The notes: generated by a model not told the origin, from the letters alone. 64,000 bases of DNA from Polaromonas sp. (GCA_013298945.1 JAAFJR010000003.1:62001-126000), one strand, 5' to 3'. Counted from the stretch's first letter, positions 10,785 to 20,890 are shown. Numbers and translations: made by a program.

Positions 10785-11540
10785 TTTAAAATAAGCATCG
10801 TAGCTAGTTTTCAGTATGAGCGCGCTGACGACAACAATAAACATCACACGGACGAAGCCAGAGCCGTGCTTCATGGCAAGTCGTGTCCCCAGCAAGCTGC
10901 CCATCACATTGGCAACAGCCATAGGCAACACCAGATGCCACCACACATGCCCTTTGGCGGCAAACAAGGCAACGGCAGCAATATTGGTCGCGACATTGAG
11001 CACTTTGGCAGACGCAGAGGCGTTTAAAAAATCATAGCCCAGCCAACGAACGAAGATAAAAACCAAAAAACTGCCCGTACCTGGCCCAAAAAAACCATCG
11101 TAGAACCCTATAACCAATCCCACGCCGCTCATTGCCCACATTTCAGCACGGCCTTGAAATCGTGGTTCATGGCGGTGTCCAAGATCTTTTTTTGCCAAGG
11201 TGTAGAGCAAAATCAAAACCAAAATTGCAGGCAAACTTTTGCGCAAAAACTCAGATGAAATCGCTGTCACCAGCCATGCACCCAAAAATGAACCTGTGAG
11301 AGCAAGAATCAAGGCTGGTAACAAAGCGCGCCATCGAATCTCAACCCTGCGGCTGTATTGCCAGCCTGCAAACAGCGAACCCCAAACCGAAGCGCCTTTG
11401 TTCGTGCCCAATAATGTCGCAGGCGCAGCACTGGGGTAAACCGCGAACAATGTGGGCACCAAAATCAAACCGCCACCGCCAACAATAGCGTCTACAAAAC
11501 CAGCTAGCAAAGATGCCAGCGTCACAATAAATATATCCAT
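10773..11540 (-). CDS. TSUP-family (TauE/SafE) membrane transporter
   Basis: 255 residues from the ATG at 11540, with about eight hydrophobic segments. The N-terminal signature LLAGFVDAIVGGGGLILVPTLF and its internal echo VGLVIGFYDGFFGPGTGSFLVF are the duplicated hallmark of the TauE/SafE (TSUP) family, which exports sulfite, sulfonates or other small anions. The substrate is not deducible. A TTG at 11561 would add seven residues and is less likely. The last three residues and stop (NTL*) are encoded by the repeat copy at 10735-10784. A strong terminator for the upstream GMC gene precedes it, so it has its own promoter. Confidence 0.9.
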   Translation of the reverse strand: MDIFIVTLASLLAGFVDAIVGGGGLILVPTLFAVYPSAAPATLLGTNKGASVWGSLFAGWQYSRRVEIRWRALLPALILALTGSFLGAWLVTAISSEFLRKSLPAILVLILLYTLAKKDLGHRHEPRFQGRAEMWAMSGVGLVIGFYDGFFGPGTGSFLVFIFVRWLGYDFLNASASAKVLNVATNIAAVALFAAKGHVWWHLVLPMAVANVMGSLLGTRLAMKHGSGFVRVMFIVVVSALILKTSYDAYFKNTL

Positions 11541-11564
11541 GGAGAGTATTGTCGCAGGCAAAAA

Positions 11565-11591
11565 AAAAGCACCAGCGCTGCTGATGCTTTT
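11565..11591 (-). terminator. rho-independent terminator after the GMC oxidoreductase gene
   Basis: On the minus strand a 12-bp stem with one mismatch (AAAAGCATCAGC / GCTGGTGCTTTT, 3-nt loop) is followed by an unbroken run of nine T in total. It ends the minus-strand transcript containing the GMC gene (and perhaps the iol operon) 200 bp beyond its stop. The intervening 11592-11790 shows no gene. Confidence 0.8.
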
Positions 11592-11790
11592 GATTGCTCT
11601 AAAACTGCCGTTTAGATGCTCTTATAAATGTCCCCTTCGCTCCTCGTGGTAGCAGTGCAAGTTAACCAATTGTGTCAGCTCTTGCCCACTAACGATGGCA
11701 GTAATTTAACCGTACTGATTAGCTGCTCGTATTAGGAGTTTCCCGCGCTTTGACTTGTTTTTCGACTGTTTTAAGCACTTACAAGTCTAA

Positions 11791-13518
11791 TTAGCGATTT
11801 TCAGCATCTTTCGTAATCCATTCTGCAGCTTTTTCAGCCATCATCAAGGTTGGGGAGTTGGTATTGCCACTGGTGATGAGCGGCATCACGCTGGCATCTA
11901 CGACGCGTAAGCCAGCGATTCCATGAACTTTTAAGCGCGAATCAACCACTGCCATGGGGTCATGCCGCAATCCCATTTTGGCCGTGCCTACGGGGTGGAA
12001 AATAGTTGTAGCGATGTCGCCCGCTAGCTTGGCTAATTCTTCATCGGTTTGGTATTGCAAGCCTGGTTTGAATTCCTCGGGTTGGTATTTGGCCAACGCA
12101 CTTTGTGAAACAATTTTGCGGGTCACGCGCAATGAGTCTGCAGCTACTTGCTTATCCTCAGCTGTGCTGAAGTAGTTTGGTGCAATGGCTGGGGCATCAG
12201 TAAACTTGTTGCTCTTAATATGTACGCTGCCACGGCTGGTAGGATTCAAATTGCACACACTGGCAGTAAACGCGGCAAAGTTGTGCAAAGGCTCACCAAA
12301 AGCATCCAAACTCAGCGGTTGAACGTGGTATTCAATATTTGGATACGGCTGGTCTGGCGAGCTACGCGTAAACGCACCCAGCTGTGATGGCGCCATGCTC
12401 ATGGGGCCCGTTTGCTTGAATAAATACTCCAAACCGATCTTGGCTTTGCCTAGCAAGCTGTTTGCCTGCGTGTTGAGACTGATGTCTTTGCCATCAGGCG
12501 ATTTCACTTTGTAGACGCTACGAATTTGCAAATGGTCTTGCAAGTTTTCACCCACACCTGGCAGGTCATACACCACATTAACGCCCTTGTCGCGCAAAAA
12601 AGCACTCGGTCCAATACCAGACAACTGCAAAAGTTGCGGTGAGCCGATGCTGCCAGCGCTCAAAATCACCTCACCCCTGCACTGCACTGTCACCAATTCA
12701 GTCCCGCTCCAAACTTGTACACCCGTGCAACGCTGCTGTGTTCCATCAGCACCGGCTTGTGTCTCAACAACAAGCTTGGCCACTTGCGTGCCCGTCCACA
12801 TCTCAAAATTTGGTCGAGCATAACAAGTGGGGCGTAAAAACGCTTTGGCTGTGTTCCAGCGCCAGCCATTTCTTTGATTAACTTCAAAGTAGCCCACACC
12901 CTCGTTATCGCCACGGTTGAAATCATCGCTTGCAGGAACACCCGCTTGTTGCGCAGCTTGAGAGAAAGCATCCAAAATATCCCATCGCAACCGTTGCTTT
13001 TCAATGCGCCATTCACCGCCCGCTTTGCGATGGCGAAGCACTTTTTGATATTCATTGCCGTTTGGCGGCAGCAGGTCAGATGCCACACCGCGTGCGCCAT
13101 GAAGTGCATCACCACCATTGTAATGGTCTTCGTGCAGTTTGAAATACGGCAAGGCGTTGTCCCACGTCCAGGTGTCGTCACCCGTCAGCTTTGCCCACTG
13201 GTCATAGTCACGCGCTTGGCCACGCATGTAGATCATGCCATTGATGCTGCTACAACCACCTAGCACCTTGCCACGCGGGTAACGCAGTTGGCGGCCATTC
13301 AAGCCAGCATCGGGCTCGGTGTTGTAAAGCCAATCAGTGCGCGGGTTACCGATGCAATAGAGGTAGCCCACAGGGATGTGAATCCAGTGGTAGTCGTCCT
13401 TACGACCAGCTTCTATAAGTAAAACGCGCTTGGACGCATTGGCACTTAAACGGTTAGCCAGCAGGCAGCCAGCTGTACCAGCGCCGATGATGATGTAATC
13501 AAAAATTGGTTCAGACAT
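11791..13518 (-). CDS. GMC-family FAD oxidoreductase (choline dehydrogenase-like)
   Basis: 575 residues. The N-terminal dinucleotide motif DYIIIGAGTAGCLLANRL binds FAD; GGCSSINGMIYMRG and GSIGSPQLLQLSGIGP are the two GMC signatures. The catalytic pair is His508 (FHPVGTAKMG) and the Asn of SGNTNSPT. Family members oxidise primary or secondary alcohols such as choline or polyols. It is the last gene of the minus-strand inositol cluster, 79 nt after iolA and just before a strong terminator, so a role on inositol or a related polyol is plausible but unproven. No betB or betI gene is near, which weakens a choline assignment. Confidence 0.9.
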   Translation of the reverse strand: MSEPIFDYIIIGAGTAGCLLANRLSANASKRVLLIEAGRKDDYHWIHIPVGYLYCIGNPRTDWLYNTEPDAGLNGRQLRYPRGKVLGGCSSINGMIYMRGQARDYDQWAKLTGDDTWTWDNALPYFKLHEDHYNGGDALHGARGVASDLLPPNGNEYQKVLRHRKAGGEWRIEKQRLRWDILDAFSQAAQQAGVPASDDFNRGDNEGVGYFEVNQRNGWRWNTAKAFLRPTCYARPNFEMWTGTQVAKLVVETQAGADGTQQRCTGVQVWSGTELVTVQCRGEVILSAGSIGSPQLLQLSGIGPSAFLRDKGVNVVYDLPGVGENLQDHLQIRSVYKVKSPDGKDISLNTQANSLLGKAKIGLEYLFKQTGPMSMAPSQLGAFTRSSPDQPYPNIEYHVQPLSLDAFGEPLHNFAAFTASVCNLNPTSRGSVHIKSNKFTDAPAIAPNYFSTAEDKQVAADSLRVTRKIVSQSALAKYQPEEFKPGLQYQTDEELAKLAGDIATTIFHPVGTAKMGLRHDPMAVVDSRLKVHGIAGLRVVDASVMPLITSGNTNSPTLMMAEKAAEWITKDAENR

Positions 13519-13597
13519 AGGCTGTATTAGAACCGAAAGTCACAACATATAGCTGACGCCGCAGCGCAGTACACGCAGTGACAAGCGTGGGGGCAAT

Positions 13598-15115
13598 TTA
13601 CTTAGATGTAGGCATCACAAACTCAGCGCCTTTGGCAATACTCGCCGGCCAGCGCTGCATGATAGATTTTTGCTTGGTGTAGAAGCGCACGCCCTCTTCG
13701 CCATAGGCATGCATGTCGCCAAACAAGCTGCGCTTCCAACCACCAAAGCCGTGCCAAGCCATAGGCACAGGAATTGGCACGTTGATGCCGACCATGCCAA
13801 CTTGGATACGACGTGAAAATTCGCGCGCCACATTGCCATCACTGGTGAAACAGCTCACGCCGTTACCAAACTCATGCGCGTTGATCAAATCTACTGCACT
13901 GGCGAAGTCAGGCACGCGCACACAACTCAATACTGGGCCGAAGATTTCTTCTTTGTAAATACGCATATCTGGGGTGACATTGTCAAACAATGTGCCGCCC
14001 ATCCAGTAACCATTTTCAGAGCCTGCGCCCGCATCTTTACCTGTAAATTTACGACCGTCAACCAGTAAATCAGCGCCTTGCATTTCACCGGCCATGATGT
14101 AACCACTGATACGCTCGTAGGCCGCTTTTGTCACGATAGGACCCATTTCAGCATCCAAATGGATGCCGTTTTTGATTTTCAGAGTTTTGGCGCGAGCAGC
14201 AATCATAGGGATGATTTTGTCTGCCACGTCGCCCACCAGAACGGCGACAGAAATCGCCATGCAACGCTCGCCTGCTGAGCCGTATGCCGCACCGATCAAA
14301 GCGTCTACAGCTTGCTCTAGATCCGCATCAGGCATGACAACCATGTGGTTTTTTGCACCGCCTAAAGCTTGCACGCGCTTGCCGTGGTGCGCGCCAGTTT
14401 CGTAAATATAATTGGCAATCGGCGTGGAGCCGACGAAACTCACTGCTTTGACGTCTGGATGCACCAAGAGCGCATCAACAGCCTCTTTGTCGCCCTGCAC
14501 GACGTTAAACACGCCATCTGGCAAACCGGCTTGCTTGAGCAACTCCGCCATGAACAACGATGGCGTTGGGTCAATCGGGCTAGGCTTCAAAACAAAGGTG
14601 TTGCCAGCGGCGATGGCTACGGGGAACATCCACATCGGCACCATGACGGGGAAGTTGAACGGCGTGATGCCAGCACAGACCCCCAGCGGCTGGCGCAATG
14701 TCCAGTTGTCCATGCCAGTGGAAACCTGGTCAGTGAAATCTCCCTTAAGTAATTGCGGCATACCACATGCAAACTCAACGATATCAATACCGCGAGCGAC
14801 TTCGCCTTGCGCATCAGTAAACACTTTGCCATGCTCGGCGGTGATCATGTGCGCCAATTTGTCTTTGTTCGCGTTCAACAGTTCCAAAAACTTGAACATT
14901 ACCCGCGCACGGCGCAATGGCGGCGTGTCTGACCAAGCTGGGAAGGCGGCTTGCGCAGAGGCTACTGCGGCGTCGACTGCGGCACTATCAGCCAAGGCCA
15001 CGCAACCAGTAACTGCACCCGTAGCAGGGTTAAAAACGTCTTGGCTACGGTGCTGGCCAGCAACCGGCTGGCCTGAAATGTAATGACCAATATTAGTAAC
15101 TGCAGATGAACTCAT
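13598..15115 (-). CDS. iolA: CoA-acylating methylmalonate-semialdehyde dehydrogenase
   Basis: 505 residues of the aldehyde dehydrogenase superfamily, MmsA/IolA branch. It converts malonate semialdehyde (the last inositol intermediate) or methylmalonate semialdehyde to acetyl-CoA or propionyl-CoA plus CO2. Catalytic Cys285 lies in [29 protein letters not shown] and [17 protein letters not shown] are specific to this branch. The protein is also used in valine breakdown, but its place 117 nt after iolB in the iol cluster points to inositol. The gap before it contains a dispersed repeat copy. Confidence 0.95.
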   Translation of the reverse strand: MSSSAVTNIGHYISGQPVAGQHRSQDVFNPATGAVTGCVALADSAAVDAAVASAQAAFPAWSDTPPLRRARVMFKFLELLNANKDKLAHMITAEHGKVFTDAQGEVARGIDIVEFACGMPQLLKGDFTDQVSTGMDNWTLRQPLGVCAGITPFNFPVMVPMWMFPVAIAAGNTFVLKPSPIDPTPSLFMAELLKQAGLPDGVFNVVQGDKEAVDALLVHPDVKAVSFVGSTPIANYIYETGAHHGKRVQALGGAKNHMVVMPDADLEQAVDALIGAAYGSAGERCMAISVAVLVGDVADKIIPMIAARAKTLKIKNGIHLDAEMGPIVTKAAYERISGYIMAGEMQGADLLVDGRKFTGKDAGAGSENGYWMGGTLFDNVTPDMRIYKEEIFGPVLSCVRVPDFASAVDLINAHEFGNGVSCFTSDGNVAREFSRRIQVGMVGINVPIPVPMAWHGFGGWKRSLFGDMHAYGEEGVRFYTKQKSIMQRWPASIAKGAEFVMPTSK

Positions 15116-15164
15116 GAAAGCACCTTGAAATATAAAAATACAAAATTTATAGTAAAAATAAGCA

Positions 15165-15214
15165 TGTAGCCGGCGTATTGATTGCCTAAGCAGCTATTAA
15201 TAATATAGCAAATA
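15165..15214 (+). repeat. dispersed ~50-bp repeat, copy 3
   Basis: Near-consensus copy (TGTAGCCGGCGTATTG, ATTGCCTAAGCAGC, TATTAATAATATAGC) in the iolB-iolA intercistronic gap. It lies inside a presumed operon, so it may act as an mRNA stem-loop between the two cistrons. Confidence 0.9.
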
Positions 15215-15232
15215 AATGCCGTTGAAGCACTA

Positions 15233-16036
15233 CTATTTGAGCATCCATTCATGGTCTGGATCGTTTTTAAACACCCAAAACCTATTCGGACCGGCCATCA
15301 CATTGAGATAATACAAATCGTAGCCATGCGGTGCGGTCACAGGATGGTAGCCGCGCGGCACCATCACAACGTCATGATTTTCCACCGCGCACGCCTCATC
15401 AATACTTCGATCGTAAGTATACACACGTTGAAATGCAAAGCCTTGTGGCGGATTCAAACGGTGGTAGTAGGTTTCTTCCAGCAAGGTTTCCACTGGCGGT
15501 TGCTCCACATCATGCTTATGCGGCGGGTAGCTAGACGAATGGCTGGCTGGCGTGACCACTTCGACCACCAACAAGTGGTCCGCTGTTGGATCGTCGTGCG
15601 GCAAGATGTCGCAAATATAGCGAGTGTTTGTGCCTTTGCCACGCACACTGCGGCGCATACTGGCGGGGTCAATCACCTTGACTGGATGATTTTTTTCGCC
15701 CGCAGGTGCCGTACAGAAAGCAACTTCTGAATCACGCTCGGCCCGAACAACGACCGTTTTACCGCTAGGCACAAAGACGGCTGCGGGAGAAATTTCATCA
15801 AAAACACTACTCCGCGTTCCCAGGTGGTTATAAGTTTGCGAGTCAACACTAACTTCAACAGTTCCAGTCAGAACAACGACGCACAGCTCACGGCTGCCGG
15901 TTTCCACTATTTCAGTCTCGCCCGTTTTCAAGCGAAGGGCACGGAAGCCTACATGCGTCCATCCCGCGCGCTCAGGCGTCACGTTAACAATTTCACGCCC
16001 TTGCGAGGCGGCTTTGGCAAGCAGTGGGCTGACCAT
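15233..16036 (-). CDS. iolB: 5-deoxy-glucuronate isomerase
   Basis: 267 residues, the usual IolB length. It isomerises 5-deoxy-D-glucuronate to 2-deoxy-5-keto-D-gluconate in myo-inositol catabolism. The double cupin fold is visible: ELCVVVLTGTVEV and RSSVFDEISPAAVFVPSG in the first half, SYPPHKHDVEQPPVETLLEETYYHR (metal-binding His and Glu) and MVPRGYHPVTAPHGYDLYYLNVMAGP in the second. It starts 1 nt after the iolE stop, so the two are translationally coupled. Confidence 0.96.
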   Translation of the reverse strand: MVSPLLAKAASQGREIVNVTPERAGWTHVGFRALRLKTGETEIVETGSRELCVVVLTGTVEVSVDSQTYNHLGTRSSVFDEISPAAVFVPSGKTVVVRAERDSEVAFCTAPAGEKNHPVKVIDPASMRRSVRGKGTNTRYICDILPHDDPTADHLLVVEVVTPASHSSSYPPHKHDVEQPPVETLLEETYYHRLNPPQGFAFQRVYTYDRSIDEACAVENHDVVMVPRGYHPVTAPHGYDLYYLNVMAGPNRFWVFKNDPDHEWMLK

Positions 16037-16037
16037 A

Positions 16038-16973
16038 TTAAGCCTCCTGATTCAAACGGTGAACAATCGCTTGCAAGGTGTCAAAACCCTTTTTAGCGTA
16101 TTGGTAGCTAGGCGCGACTGCGGGGTCTTGCTCTGCTTCAACCACCAACCAGCCTTCGTAGCCTGCGCTTTTCAGAGTTGACAAAATAGCGCCATAGTCA
16201 ATCACGCCGTCGCCAGGCACGGTGAAAGTGCCGTTGAGAACACCGGTCAAAAAGCTCCACCCGTCGTTGCGAGACTGCGCGATCACTTTGGGGCGCACGT
16301 CTTTGCAATGCACATGAACGATGCGTTGGATGTGCTTTTTAAGTGGCAAGAGCGGATCAACCGCACCACCGAAATAAGCGTGGCCAGTGTCATACAGCAA
16401 GCCCACGGATTGCGGGTCTGTGACTGATATCAAATGATCCACATCCTCTGGCGACTCGACATATGCACCCATGTGGTGATGGTAGGCCAAGGTGATGCCG
16501 TAGGTGGACTTTAAATGCGCGCCAAAAGCGTCCAAGCGCTTGCCATAGGCGACCCACAATGCTTCGTTTGCAAAACGCGGGCGTTTGGATACAGGTGTAT
16601 CAATCTGCCCCTGAATCGTGCCTGCGCATTCGCCGTACACCACGACTTTGACGCCGTTGTATTGAAGCTTACTCATGTGCTGTTTGCAACGCTCGATCTC
16701 TAAGGCAACGCAATCTGCATCAGTTTGACCAGCGGGTACTTCCGCCAAAAACCCAGAGTACCAACCAGAAACGCATGCCAATCCAAACTCGTCTAATTTG
16801 GCTTTCAGGCTAGGACCATCTTTGGGGAACTTGTTACCCAGTTCAAAGCCCGCATAGCCAATTTCTTTACCCTCTTTCAAAGCCGTTTCCAACAAGGTCT
16901 CACCGCCCAAAGCAGGCAAGTCATCATTCATCCAGCTGATCGGGTTGATACCGATGCGTACGTTCCAAGTCAT
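16038..16973 (-). CDS. iolE: inosose dehydratase (2-keto-myo-inositol dehydratase)
   Basis: 311 residues of the xylose-isomerase-like TIM-barrel family. It dehydrates 2-keto-myo-inositol to 3D-trihydroxycyclohexane-1,2-dione. Diagnostic stretches are RIGINPISWMNDD at the N-terminus, YHHHMGAYVESPEDVD (metal-binding), LLYDTGHAYFGG, HVHCKDVRP and GDGVIDYGAIL. It is the third cistron of iolC-iolD-iolE-iolB-iolA, 64 nt after iolD, with an AT-rich gap that could hold an internal start. Confidence 0.96.
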   Translation of the reverse strand: MTWNVRIGINPISWMNDDLPALGGETLLETALKEGKEIGYAGFELGNKFPKDGPSLKAKLDEFGLACVSGWYSGFLAEVPAGQTDADCVALEIERCKQHMSKLQYNGVKVVVYGECAGTIQGQIDTPVSKRPRFANEALWVAYGKRLDAFGAHLKSTYGITLAYHHHMGAYVESPEDVDHLISVTDPQSVGLLYDTGHAYFGGAVDPLLPLKKHIQRIVHVHCKDVRPKVIAQSRNDGWSFLTGVLNGTFTVPGDGVIDYGAILSTLKSAGYEGWLVVEAEQDPAVAPSYQYAKKGFDTLQAIVHRLNQEA

Positions 16974-17037
16974 GGTTAAATTTCTTTCGATATAAATATT
17001 AAAGTTTAAGGATTAAAGTTAAATTTTTAAAACTAAT

Positions 17038-18918
17038 TTATGGCCGTTGCGATACTTTTGAACTGACATAGCGATGATGAGCTTCGCGAACTTCTGCACG
17101 CTCTGACACTTCTGGAATAGCCACTTCCCACCAGCAACCACCCTCAGCCGTCACACGGGTGTGCGTGGTGTTAATCACAAGTACTTGCGTTGTCGTTGCT
17201 GCCCGCGCTTTGACCATAGCAGCTTTTAGTTCAGCGATGTTTTTGACGTGAACAGCCTGAGCGCCCATGCTTCTGGCGTGCATGGCAAAGTCGATTTGGC
17301 TTGAGCTGCCGCCCTCTGGCACGCAATCGTCCAACATATTGTTAAAGCTAGGTGTGCCTGAGGCATTTTGCAATCTGTTGATGCAACCATAGCCCCGGTT
17401 ATCTAACACCACGATGATGAGTTTTTTACCCAGCATTACCGTGGTCGCAATTTCAGAGTTCATCATCATGTACGAGCCATCACCCACCATGACAATGACC
17501 TCTTGATCGGGACGCGCCATCTTAGCACCCAGCGCACCTGCTATCTCATAACCCATACAAGAAAAGCCATATTCCACGTGGCAATTTCCAGGTGAGCTTG
17601 CACGCCATAGTTTGTGCAATTCAGCAGGTAAAGTGCCGGCGGCGCAAACGACAACATCTTTAACACCACTATTGTTAGCGCTGTCGTCATGATTGTCATT
17701 CAACGAATCACGCACCGCGCCAATAACTTCAGCATCGTATGGCAATACATCTTTGGGCACATGCGTCGTCAATTCAGTGACACGCTTTACCCAACTCGCG
17801 GCCAGCGTTTTGCTATGTTCCGTCCACTGCGCATCAGCTTTCCACTCGCCAACAGCTTCTTTGAGTTGAACCAAGCCAACACGCGCATCTGCCACCATAG
17901 GAGCGCTATGCCATTTAGTTGCGTCGAAGCTTTGCACGTTCAAACTCAACAACTTGGCTTTAGCAAACAGAGCATGGGAGCCCGTTGTGAAGTCTTGCAA
18001 ACGTGTTCCGATAGCCAAAATGACGTCCGCCTCAGCAGCCAAAGCATTAGCTGCAGGGCCACCGTCAACACCAATGCCGCCAACATTCAACGGATGATCC
18101 CACGGCAAGCTACTCTTACCACCATGCGTTTCAGCAACTGGGATGCCATACAACTCTGCGGTATCACGCAACTCATCACACGCTTGGCTATACAAAACAC
18201 CACCACCGGCAATGATGAGCGGCTTTTTAGCCGTTCTTAGCCATTTCGCAACGCGGCACAACTCTCGCTCATCCGCGGGCGGACGCCTAAATCGAACGAG
18301 TTTGGGCTGCAAAAATTCTTCAGGACAATCAAACGCATGCGTTTGCACATCTTGCGGTAGCGCTAGACAAACTGGACCGCAATTTGCGGGGTCGGTCATG
18401 ACAGATATTGCTCTAGGCAAAGCCGTCAAAATTTGTTCCGCACGGGTGATGCGGTCAAAGTAACGGGTGACTGGGCGAAGCGTGTCATTCGCGCTCCAAT
18501 CTCCGTTCTGAAAACTCTCAAGTTGTTGCAACACAGGGTCAGGTGCACGTGAGGCAAACGTATCGCCTGGCAACAGCAGCACGGGCATACGGTTTACATG
18601 CGCCACGGCAGCTGCAGTCACCAAGTTAGTCGCTCCAGGACCAATGCTGGTGCTGACAGCCATGATGCGCTGTCGAAATTGCGCCTTGCTGTACGCAATA
18701 GCCGCCAAAGCCATGCCTTGCTCATTGTGCGCGCGGTATGTCGGAAGCTCAGCACGTTGTTGCCAAAGCGCTTCACCCAAACCTGCCACATTGCCGTGTC
18801 CGAAAATTGCGAACGTGCCTGCACAGTAGGGAACTATGCTGCCATCATTCAGTTCAACCCTTAGCGCAGCTAAATGTTGCACCAAGGCCTGTGCCATGGT
18901 GAGTCGTATAGTTTTCAT
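17038..18918 (-). CDS. iolD: 3D-trihydroxycyclohexane-1,2-dione acylhydrolase (ThDP-dependent)
   Basis: 626 residues, standard for IolD. It is a thiamine-diphosphate enzyme that opens the cyclohexane-dione ring to 5-deoxy-D-glucuronate. The ThDP motif VMVGDGSYMMMNSEIATTVMLG with downstream VLDNRGYGCINRLQ is intact; the N-terminal Pyr domain carries FAIFGHGNVAGLGEAL and GPGATNLVTAAAVAHVNRMP. IolD-specific QIDFAMHARSMGAQAVHVK is present. It follows iolC after 25 nt. Confidence 0.97.
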   Translation of the reverse strand: MKTIRLTMAQALVQHLAALRVELNDGSIVPYCAGTFAIFGHGNVAGLGEALWQQRAELPTYRAHNEQGMALAAIAYSKAQFRQRIMAVSTSIGPGATNLVTAAAVAHVNRMPVLLLPGDTFASRAPDPVLQQLESFQNGDWSANDTLRPVTRYFDRITRAEQILTALPRAISVMTDPANCGPVCLALPQDVQTHAFDCPEEFLQPKLVRFRRPPADERELCRVAKWLRTAKKPLIIAGGGVLYSQACDELRDTAELYGIPVAETHGGKSSLPWDHPLNVGGIGVDGGPAANALAAEADVILAIGTRLQDFTTGSHALFAKAKLLSLNVQSFDATKWHSAPMVADARVGLVQLKEAVGEWKADAQWTEHSKTLAASWVKRVTELTTHVPKDVLPYDAEVIGAVRDSLNDNHDDSANNSGVKDVVVCAAGTLPAELHKLWRASSPGNCHVEYGFSCMGYEIAGALGAKMARPDQEVIVMVGDGSYMMMNSEIATTVMLGKKLIIVVLDNRGYGCINRLQNASGTPSFNNMLDDCVPEGGSSSQIDFAMHARSMGAQAVHVKNIAELKAAMVKARAATTTQVLVINTTHTRVTAEGGCWWEVAIPEVSERAEVREAHHRYVSSKVSQRP

Positions 18919-18943
18919 ACTTTGTTCTTTCGCTTACTTACTC

Positions 18944-20890
18944 TCACTTACGCTTACGCCACGCGTCAACCAATGTTGCGTAATTGTGAGCTACTTGCTT
19001 CACGAATGCATCATCACTCACCTCGTTTTTAAACCAACTTAAAGATGCCGTTGCCCACAAAGTACGTCCGACCATGAAGCCCTTCACAATCGGATTTGTG
19101 GCTGCCGCAAAACTATCCGCCAAAACCTGCAAGGGTTGGTTCAAACCTAATATAACGGCACCTCTGCAATGTGGGTCACGCTCTGCCACCAAAGCTTCCA
19201 AATCAGCCCACCCTTGCACCTGCATGGGCGCGATCTTCCACCACTCAGGCTTCACCCCAATGTTGTAGAAACGCTTGATGGAGCGCAGCACAGCTGCGTC
19301 TTGCGTACCTGCTGGCTTCATGGCTGTTGGGCAAATGATTTCTAACAGCAATTCGTTGCCACTTTCTCGCGTAGCCTCCCACAGCTCCAGCACTTTTTGC
19401 TCTTGCTCCAAGCGCAACTCAAACGCATCGTCAGGGTGGTAGTGAACCAAGCACTTCACCACCTGTTCAGTCGGCCAATGGATCAAAGCGCTACCGATAG
19501 AACGTGTGCCATCAAAGCGTAAAGGGCGCGAGCCTGGCAACTCAACTGGCCGCCCCACCCACCAGCCACGACCGGTTGCACTGGCCAGCGCATCTGCGCC
19601 ATATGCGCCGCCATCGATCAAAACACCCGTATGGCCTTGCATCTGATGGCTACGCTCAACTTGCTCCGCCGCTTTGACCAATAATTTCTTCAATGCTGGA
19701 ATGCGCGCTTCACTGACTCCAGCCTCTCGCACCATATCTAAAAACTGGCTTCGGTGGTCAAACGCCATCACGCACAACTCGTTCCAATTTGGCCTTGCCG
19801 CTGTCACACGGTGCAGATGTGACAATTGCTGGTCCGCATCCACTTTGGGGTTACGCGTGCCACTAAACCAGTGCGACAATTCTGCTGGCGTGGGCATTGC
19901 TGCCGAGCACGCGTGGCGCGACACCACAATGGCGCCACAAGCATTGGCAACTTGCGTTGACTCTGCCCAGGTTTTGCCCTGCAACAGGCTTGCCATCAAG
20001 CCAGATAAAAATGCATCTCCCGCACCCAGCACATTGAGGACTTCAACGTTTTCGCCCTTGTAAGTGGGTGCATCGTTGATGTTTGCTGGAATCTCGCCCT
20101 CAATCACACAGCAACCCAGTGAACCGCGCTTCACCACCAAGGTCGCTTGGCTCAAGCCACGCACGACGCGCAAACTGGCGATCAAATCATCCGCGCCTGT
20201 TCCGCTTGCGCCGCCAGCAATGAAGAACTCTTCTTCCGTGCCCACCAGCAAATCAAACTCTGGCAGTACTTCTTGAAGCTGTTGGGTAACGTGGGCATCT
20301 GCCACATAGCGATTTTCTCCCGCACCGCGCGAGGTTAAGCCCCACAGCACGGGCCGGTAGTCAATATCAAGAATGCGAATAAGCTTGTGGCGTTTGGCAT
20401 ATGCCAAAGCTGTCAAAGAAGCCTTGCGCGTCACTGGTGTAGACAAATGCGTACCTGTGATGGCAAGCGAACGGCATGAAGCAATGAAAGACTCATCGAT
20501 CAAACTCGCATCAACCGCCATGTCTGCACAGTTTTCACGCACAAAGAGCAAAGGGAAAGTATCTTTGTCTTTCAAGCCCAGCAATACAAGTGCCGTCAAC
20601 CGCTCTGGATCCACCTGAACTTGGCTAATATCGCAGCCTTCTTGCTGCAACGATTCCGTCAAAAACCGCCCCATTTGCTCGTTGCCCACACGCGAAATCA
20701 TGGCACTTTTCAGCCCCAAACGAGCCACGCCAAAGGCTAGATTCGCCGAGCTGCCGCCCAAATACATTGCCATACTGCGAGCGTCTTCTAGGCGACTGCC
20801 AAACTGCTGTGCATACAAATCGACAGCCAGCCGACCTAAACAAGCGATATCAATATAGCGACCAGAGGGAAAATTAAAAGTTTGTGACAT
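18944..20890 (-). CDS. iolC: IolC kinase fused to DUF2090 aldolase-like domain
   Basis: 648 residues, twice the length of Bacillus IolC. Residues ~10-330 are a PfkB kinase (YLGGSSANLAFGVARLG; NVLGAGDAFLSG with catalytic Asp292) that phosphorylates 2-deoxy-5-keto-gluconate. Residues ~340-645 are DUF2090 (NELCVMAFDHRSQF; LIDGGAYGADAL; PTEQVVKCLVHYHPDD; AVILGLNQPL), a class-I-aldolase-like domain thought to replace IolJ by cleaving the phosphorylated product into malonate semialdehyde and DHAP. No separate iolJ is in the window, which fits. First gene of the minus-strand iol operon, with a candidate operator 16 bp before its ATG. Confidence 0.95.
   Translation of the reverse strand: MSQTFNFPSGRYIDIACLGRLAVDLYAQQFGSRLEDARSMAMYLGGSSANLAFGVARLGLKSAMISRVGNEQMGRFLTESLQQEGCDISQVQVDPERLTALVLLGLKDKDTFPLLFVRENCADMAVDASLIDESFIASCRSLAITGTHLSTPVTRKASLTALAYAKRHKLIRILDIDYRPVLWGLTSRGAGENRYVADAHVTQQLQEVLPEFDLLVGTEEEFFIAGGASGTGADDLIASLRVVRGLSQATLVVKRGSLGCCVIEGEIPANINDAPTYKGENVEVLNVLGAGDAFLSGLMASLLQGKTWAESTQVANACGAIVVSRHACSAAMPTPAELSHWFSGTRNPKVDADQQLSHLHRVTAARPNWNELCVMAFDHRSQFLDMVREAGVSEARIPALKKLLVKAAEQVERSHQMQGHTGVLIDGGAYGADALASATGRGWWVGRPVELPGSRPLRFDGTRSIGSALIHWPTEQVVKCLVHYHPDDAFELRLEQEQKVLELWEATRESGNELLLEIICPTAMKPAGTQDAAVLRSIKRFYNIGVKPEWWKIAPMQVQGWADLEALVAERDPHCRGAVILGLNQPLQVLADSFAAATNPIVKGFMVGRTLWATASLSWFKNEVSDDAFVKQVAHNYATLVDAWRKRK

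Noticed and set aside
11592-11790. A small gene or RNA between the GMC gene and its terminator
   Set aside because: Only a short TCTAAA/TTTAGA hairpin was seen; no open frame with a ribosome site and no known RNA motif.
14412-15083. A 223-residue plus-strand frame opposite iolA
   Set aside because: Antisense shadow of a clear aldehyde dehydrogenase; low-complexity Ala/Ser/Thr content.
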